8,829 bases of DNA, from contig CAMGSV010000099.1 in assembly GCA_946061495.1 (NCBI GenBank), forward strand, positions 1 through 8,829, written 5' to 3'. Source of the DNA: an uncultured Spirochaetales bacterium. GTDB taxonomy: Bacteria; Spirochaetota; Spirochaetia; Treponematales; Treponemataceae. The translations under genes and the position numbers were made by a program. Numbering within the stretch: position 1 is the first letter of the stretch; the number at the start of each line of letters is the position of its first letter. Shown here in pieces: positions 6,124 to 8,829 of the stretch. A model generated the notes under the pieces. That model worked only from the letters and a program-made list of their open reading frames with translations. It searched no databases and was not told the origin of the DNA.

Positions 6124-6525
6124 ATGTTTGAGGTACGAGTTGAGGCCGACTTTGCGGCGGCCCATTTTTTGCAGGATTACCACGGCAAGTGCGAGCATCT
6201 CCACGGCCACAACTACCGGGTCTTTGCCCATGTACGGGGAACGGAGCTGGACGAGGGCGGCATGCTCTTTGACTTCACCATCCTCAAGCGGAACCTGCGG
6301 CACATCTGTGGCCGCCTGGACCACAGCCACCTGAACGAACTGGTGGATAAGGAGGGCAACTCTGTTTTCCACCAGAATCCCAGTGCCGAGCGAATCGCCC
6401 AGTGGATCTTCCACCAGCTGCAGGAGGCCATTGATGCTGAGGGCGGCCTGCCAGCAGGAAACCGGCTCTATGCGGTGGATGTCTTTGAGACGGACACCAG
6501 CCGGGCCCGCTACATTGCAGACTAG
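6124..6525 (+). CDS. queD: 6-carboxy-5,6,7,8-tetrahydropterin synthase (QueD/PTPS family)
   Basis: A 133-residue enzyme of the 6-pyruvoyl-tetrahydropterin synthase fold. QueD converts 7,8-dihydroneopterin triphosphate to 6-carboxytetrahydropterin, acetaldehyde and triphosphate, the first committed step to the 7-deazaguanine of queuosine in tRNA. Zinc ligands are His14 (in AAAHFL) and His27/His29 in CEHLHGHN; the catalytic Cys23 and the CxxxHGH spacing are those of QueD. Asp66-His67 in LDHSHLNEL complete the catalytic relay and Glu122 (VFETDTSRARY) is the pterin-binding acid. NPSAERIA (85-92) is the usual helix start. ATG 6124 matches the family N-terminus; it has no Shine-Dalgarno and appears leaderless. 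No other queuosine gene is in the window. Its stop codon shares the CTAG tetramer with the converging gene. Confidence 0.9.
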   Translation: MFEVRVEADFAAAHFLQDYHGKCEHLHGHNYRVFAHVRGTELDEGGMLFDFTILKRNLRHICGRLDHSHLNELVDKEGNSVFHQNPSAERIAQWIFHQLQEAIDAEGGLPAGNRLYAVDVFETDTSRARYIAD

Positions 6526-6953
6526 AAGCGCCACTCCACATAGCGCACCCGCCGCTTCTCCACTGCATTCCGCAGGGATTTTTCCCGGGGAGAAAGGCCA
6601 CTCCTCCCCGTCTTCACCTCGATGAACACCACCTCGTCAATACGGCCGGACTTCTTGTCGCTGACAAAGGCAATGTAGTCGATGGGCTGGCCCAGGAATT
6701 TCACGTCGGCCAGGTCGCAGGGAAAGCCCGGCAGCAGGGGAGCCAGCTGCTCCACCACCTGGCCTGAAATCACCGCCTTGGAACGACGGACGGCATCCTT
6801 GCGGCTTCTTCCTTCCGCCCCCTTTCCCGCCAGCCGCCCGATTCCGGCTCCCACCAGGCCGCACAGGAGACAGGCTCCCAAAAACAGAACCAGCAGCAGC
6901 AGATGCTCTCCCGTCAGACTCAGTTTCCCCAGGGTTTCCATAACTCGACTCAT
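6522..6953 (-). CDS. Membrane-anchored Holliday-junction-resolvase-like protein (Endonuc_Holl-type domain)
   Basis: A 143-residue protein with one N-terminal membrane helix (about residues 17-39), a short basic linker, and a compact domain resembling the family described as related to archaeal Holliday junction resolvases. Visible PD-(D/E)XK-like elements are Glu68 in GQVVEQLAPLLPGFP, Asp92 in LGQPIDYIAF and the E-V-K pair Glu112/Lys114 in FIEVKTG; LSPREKSLRNAV (120-131) follows as expected. The fold and residues suggest a metal-dependent DNA nuclease, but the cellular role of this family is unknown and a membrane-tethered site is unusual for recombination. ATG 6953 was chosen because GGAG lies 7 nt upstream; an in-frame ATG at 7088 would start inside the region before ompA and has no support. 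The gene ends on queD's stop, tail to tail. Confidence 0.75.
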   Translation of the reverse strand: MSRVMETLGKLSLTGEHLLLLVLFLGACLLCGLVGAGIGRLAGKGAEGRSRKDAVRRSKAVISGQVVEQLAPLLPGFPCDLADVKFLGQPIDYIAFVSDKKSGRIDEVVFIEVKTGRSGLSPREKSLRNAVEKRRVRYVEWRF

Positions 6954-7016
6954 GTTCTTTCTCCAAAGGCTCAAGCCGGGTAGAACCAGCCTGCACTGTA
7001 ACATTTCATTCAATAA

Positions 7017-7031
7017 TGGTATATTTATAGT
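7017..7031 (+). promoter_or_regulatory. Probable ompA promoter in the divergent intergenic region
   Basis: TGG (7017-7019) followed by TATATT (7020-7025) forms an extended -10; overlapping downstream is TATAGT (7026-7031). Neither has a good -35. Transcription from either gives a leader of about 60-67 nt to ATG 7099. That leader holds an inverted repeat, CTTGGC (7056-7061) and GCCAAG (7072-7077), just before the Shine-Dalgarno. On the minus strand TATAAA (7029-7024) could serve the resolvase-like gene. Confidence 0.45.
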
Positions 7032-7086
7032 GTAAAGTCGCAAAAAAGTCTTGGACTTGGCGGCTGGGTCGGCCAAGGCAGGCCCC

Positions 7087-7094
7087 AAAGGAGG
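7087..7094 (+). promoter_or_regulatory. Strong Shine-Dalgarno of the ompA-family gene
   Basis: AAAGGAGG is a near-perfect match to the 16S 3' end, 4 nt before ATG 7099. It fixes the start and excludes the upstream in-frame ATG at 7051. It contrasts with the three genes in the middle of the window that lack any such site. Confidence 0.85.
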
Positions 7095-7098
7095 AACT

Positions 7099-8322
7099 AT
7101 GAAAAAGAATCACGCTTCCAGCTTCCTGCTGATTGCACTGCTGATAGTGCTGGCCATGCTGCCTGCCACCGCCGAACGGTTCCAATACAAGTACATCGAG
7201 GGAGAGTCCTACCGCATCCTTTCCTCCGTCCAAGAAAATGTATTCTTCAACGGATACTTTTCCCACTATGCCGAGGTGGTGAACCGCATTTCTGCAAAAG
7301 TGACAGAGGTGGAGGGCACATCAGCCCAGCACGAGGCGGTCTTCATGGTGACGGAAAGCTCCAGCGGCCGGCAAAACGAGATTCCCGTGTGGGGCGAGGA
7401 GTATCCCAGCGTCTTTGTGCGGGACGAATTCGGCAAGTACGACATTGAAAAGAAATACTTCATGCCAGTGGTGCGGGATGTCCCCATCTTTCCCGACCGG
7501 GACGTGGAGGTGGGTGAGACCTGGACTGCAGAAGGCCACGAAGCCCACGACTTGCGGCGGCAGTTCGACATTCCAGAGCCTTGGATTGTACCCTTTGCCG
7601 CCCGCTACACCTACACCGGCACCGTGGAGGAGGAGGGACGCACCCTCCATGTCATCGATGTGCGGTACAACATCTACTACGACAGCCCCACCGTCAAGAA
7701 CAGGGCCAGCCTCACCTCTGACCTGCCTGCCACCACCATGGGCTACTCCCACCAGACCCTGTACTGGGACAATCAGAAGGGAGCCCTTTCCCACTACAAC
7801 GAGGATTTCCGCATTGTGATAGAAACGGTCTTTGGCAACACCTTTGAGTTCCAGGGAACTGCCCAGGCCCAGGTGACAGACTTTGTAACGCCCTCCGTGG
7901 ACAAGCTGACGGAGGTGCAGCAGACTATCGATGACCTGGGCATAGACAATGTGTCCCTCCGCAAGGACGAGGCAGGACTCACCATCAGCATAGAGAACAT
8001 CCAGTTCAAGCCGGACTCCGCCATCCTGGTGGACTCGGAGAAAGACAAGCTACGAAAACTGGCGGACATCCTGAAGCAGTTCCCCGACAACGACCTGATG
8101 GTCAGCGGCCACACTGCCCTGGCAGGAACGGCGGGGGCCAGGCTCCAGCTTTCCCAGGAGCGGGCACGGGCTGTAGCGGAATATCTGGTGCAGCTGGGAG
8201 TCCGCCACGCCCACCAAATCTTTACCCAGGGCTTTGGTGCAGAAAAGCCCATTGCCCCCAACACCACGGAGGCAGGCAAGGCACGCAACCGCCGGGTGGA
8301 AATCACCATTATGGATCGGTAG
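7099..8322 (+). CDS. Exported OmpA-family protein with peptidoglycan-associated C-terminal domain
   Basis: A 407-residue exported protein. The signal peptide (MKKN, hydrophobic core about 9-21) should be cut after ATA at residue 25. Residues 26 to about 260 form an N-terminal domain rich in aromatic and beta-type segments, of a sort I associate with treponemal envelope proteins; it is not a clear classical 8-strand OmpA barrel. Residues about 300-405 are an OmpA/MotB domain: FKPDSAIL (303-310), GHT (337-339), LSQERARAVAEYL (351-363), GFGAEKPIAPN (378-388) and KARNRRVEI (394-402). Such domains hold the outer membrane to peptidoglycan. The usual Asp after GHT is Ala340 here, while the partner Arg355 is kept. 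It has its own promoter and a strong Shine-Dalgarno, and is probably monocistronic. The start was chosen by the Shine-Dalgarno and signal peptide. Confidence 0.88.
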   Translation: MKKNHASSFLLIALLIVLAMLPATAERFQYKYIEGESYRILSSVQENVFFNGYFSHYAEVVNRISAKVTEVEGTSAQHEAVFMVTESSSGRQNEIPVWGEEYPSVFVRDEFGKYDIEKKYFMPVVRDVPIFPDRDVEVGETWTAEGHEAHDLRRQFDIPEPWIVPFAARYTYTGTVEEEGRTLHVIDVRYNIYYDSPTVKNRASLTSDLPATTMGYSHQTLYWDNQKGALSHYNEDFRIVIETVFGNTFEFQGTAQAQVTDFVTPSVDKLTEVQQTIDDLGIDNVSLRKDEAGLTISIENIQFKPDSAILVDSEKDKLRKLADILKQFPDNDLMVSGHTALAGTAGARLQLSQERARAVAEYLVQLGVRHAHQIFTQGFGAEKPIAPNTTEAGKARNRRVEITIMDR

Positions 8323-8341
8323 GGAGTGAGGAGGGGGAGCA

Positions 8342-8358
8342 CCCGGCACACTGCCGGG
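8342..8358 (+). terminator. Hairpin 20 bp after the ompA-family stop
   Basis: CCCGGCA (8342-8348) and TGCCGGG (8352-8358) form a perfect 7-bp stem with a CAC loop. No T-tract follows (ATGAGCTACG), so it is either a poor intrinsic terminator, a factor-assisted stop, or a 3'-end-protecting hairpin. Confidence 0.4.
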
Positions 8359-8385
8359 ATGAGCTACGAAAAACCGATTTAAACG

Positions 8386-8495
8386 AAAAAGGACCAGAGA
8401 AAAATTCCCTGCCAAAGGAATGTGCCGCTGGTCTCCCCGCTCCAGATATACTTGCTGTATTTGAAAGAGTTTCCTCGATATATATCTGCTGTCTG
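8386..8495 (-). ncRNA. Candidate small structured RNA, about 110 nt
   Basis: A minus-strand transcript predicted from promoter to terminator. A stem of CAGATATA (8488-8481) with TATATCTG (8450-8443) encloses a small arm, GAG-GAAA-CTC (8476-8467), whose loop is a GNRA tetraloop. The 3' half is a long two-part hairpin: GACCAG (8433-8428) with CTGGTC (8397-8392), and inside it ATTCC (8421-8417) with GGAAT (8408-8404), separated by a 6x6 internal loop. CTTTTT (8391-8386) ends it. No ATG or GTG frame with a ribosome-binding site was seen. It lacks the conserved apical loop of SRP RNA. The family was not recognised. It could be a trans-acting small RNA, or act on the ompA-family mRNA end that it faces. 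Confidence 0.5.
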
Positions 8496-8501
8496 CGAGG
8501 G

Positions 8502-8529
8502 ATTGTATCGGGATAAATTTATTTGTCAA
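8502..8529 (-). promoter_or_regulatory. Promoter of the candidate small RNA
   Basis: Minus-strand TTGACA (8529-8524), 16 bp, TACAAT (8507-8502): a perfect -35 and a one-mismatch -10. The predicted start is about 8495. The -35 overlaps the stop codon of the possible micro-ORF upstream. Confidence 0.65.
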
Positions 8530-8576
8530 AGAATTTTTTTTTGCGGAAAACACACCTTTTTTGCTCCTGAATACAT
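8526..8576 (-). CDS. Possible 16-codon micro-ORF (leader-like peptide)
   Basis: Encodes MYSGAKKVCFPQKKIL. GGGAG lies 6 nt before the ATG, and a minus-strand promoter at 8655-8682 would give it a 72-nt leader. It is basic and lysine-rich with no known motif. A run of nine A residues sits inside it (8542-8534). Its stop codon lies in the -35 of the small-RNA promoter. An ORF this short arises easily by chance; only the ribosome-binding site and promoter support it. Confidence 0.2.
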   Translation of the reverse strand: MYSGAKKVCFPQKKIL

Positions 8577-8654
8577 TTTTTCTCCCACGGACAATTTTGT
8601 TGCGGCTCGGCGTTGCCACCAACCCGGCAAAACGACTAAATCTAACTTCAAGTA

Positions 8655-8682
8655 ATTATAACGCATTCCTGCGGTTTGTCCT
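8655..8682 (-). promoter_or_regulatory. Second minus-strand promoter in the terminal intergenic region
   Basis: AGGACA (8682-8677), 16 bp, TATAAT (8660-8655): a perfect -10 and a -35 matching at GACA. The start would be near 8648, giving a transcript that passes through a hairpin (CGTT..GCC with GGCAACG, 8634-8612), the micro-ORF and perhaps the small RNA before the terminator at 8386. Confidence 0.45.
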
Positions 8683-8750
8683 GTGTCTGCGGGTGGAATC
8701 CTGAAAAAACTACGCTTTCCCGGGCGGAGGTGGGCTCCTTTCGTACATTT

Positions 8751-8829
8751 GGTAAGATTCCTTTCTTACACAGTGTAAGATTGCCTTCTTACACACGGTA
8801 AGATTGCCTTCTTACACAGTGTAAGATTG
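8751..8829. repeat. Tandem palindromic repeat array, cut by the window edge
   Basis: Three full units and part of a fourth, alternately 22 and 24 bp long: 8751-8772, 8773-8796, 8797-8818 and 8819-8829. Each reads GTAAGATT, CC-rich centre, TCTTACAC, so GTAAGA and TCTTAC pair around a 6-base loop. Where units join as TCTTACAC-A-GTGTAAGA (8764-8780, 8810 onward) there is another perfect 8-bp palindrome centred on the boundary. The higher-order period is 46 bp. Units 1 and 3 differ at only two bases. The 46-bp period is not a multiple of three and the array carries no spacers, so it is neither coding nor CRISPR. Function unknown. Confidence 0.85.

Larger units (their letters stand above)
8323..8829. 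other. 507-bp intergenic region after the ompA-family gene
   Basis: No convincing conventional protein gene on either strand. From left to right it holds the 8342-8358 hairpin, the candidate small RNA and its promoter, the possible micro-ORF, a second minus-strand promoter, about 70 bases (8683-8750) in which only an SmaI-type CCCGGG palindrome and a short GGAG/CTCC hairpin are seen, and the repeat array. The part from 8440 to 8660 is strongly A+T-rich compared with the neighbouring genes. Confidence 0.7.

Noticed and set aside
6954..7088. 45-residue N-terminal extension of the resolvase-like protein from ATG 7088
   Set aside because: It would place the start only 10 bp from ompA, lacks a ribosome-binding site, and the extension sequence does not look like protein; ATG 6953 has GGAG at the right distance.
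8386..8495. SRP RNA (4.5S, ffs)
   Set aside because: Length and position would suit, but the conserved GGUCAGG and GGAAG/AGCAG elements of the apical domain are missing.
8534..8542. Phase-variable homopolymer (nine T/A residues)
   Set aside because: It is intergenic apart from a doubtful micro-ORF, so no gene is clearly switched by slippage here.
8050..8622. 190-codon minus-strand frame spanning the small-RNA region and the end of ompA
   Set aside because: It crosses the U-tailed terminator and runs antisense through the OmpA domain; no start signal or protein motif supports it.
8664..8700. Paired ATTCC (8665-8669) and GGAAT (8695-8699) as a structural element
   Set aside because: Only five pairs around a 25-base loop, with no supporting inner stem; too easily found by chance.
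8751..8829. CRISPR array
   Set aside because: Units are directly adjacent with no unique spacers and are too short; there are no cas genes in view.

Overview
The window is G+C-rich chromosomal DNA that looks like a spirochaete, most probably a Treponema. The clearest pointers are the OmpA-type protein at the right end, whose N-terminal half resembles treponemal outer-envelope proteins, together with a bacterial GH3-family enzyme and a membrane-anchored Holliday-resolvase-like protein. The genus is an inference from protein resemblance and was not confirmed by a search.

Layout. Left edge: a terminator for an unseen rightward gene, then gap (GAPDH) on the minus strand with a perfect consensus promoter. 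Divergent from it is a GH3-family ANL-type enzyme, closed by a terminator and followed by a small HAD phosphatase. An A+T-richer higBA toxin-antitoxin pair sits behind the HAD gene with its own promoter and a palindromic operator. Converging on it from the right are a PlsC-type acyltransferase and an exported TPR-like protein (both minus). Then come queD (plus), a membrane-anchored Endonuc_Holl-like protein (minus, converging on queD and sharing a CTAG stop tetramer), and an exported OmpA-family protein (plus).

The last ~500 bases contain no convincing conventional gene but are not empty. They hold an ompA-proximal hairpin and a minus-strand candidate small RNA of about 110 nt with a TTGACA-16-TACAAT promoter, a GAAA-tetraloop arm and a U-tailed terminator. 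Upstream of that RNA lie a possible 16-codon micro-ORF and a second minus-strand promoter. A tandem array of 22/24-bp palindromic units runs off the right edge.

Themes. The genes are mostly housekeeping (glycolysis, lipid acylation, queuosine precursor, cell envelope) and do not form one pathway. The most notable regulatory pattern is that plsC, the TPR gene and queD all have a -10 element 6-7 nt before their ATG and no Shine-Dalgarno, which predicts leaderless mRNAs. The other genes have a purine-rich ribosome-binding site, weakest for the HAD gene. No large defence or mobile system was seen; the most likely undescribed elements are the small RNA and the palindromic repeat array.
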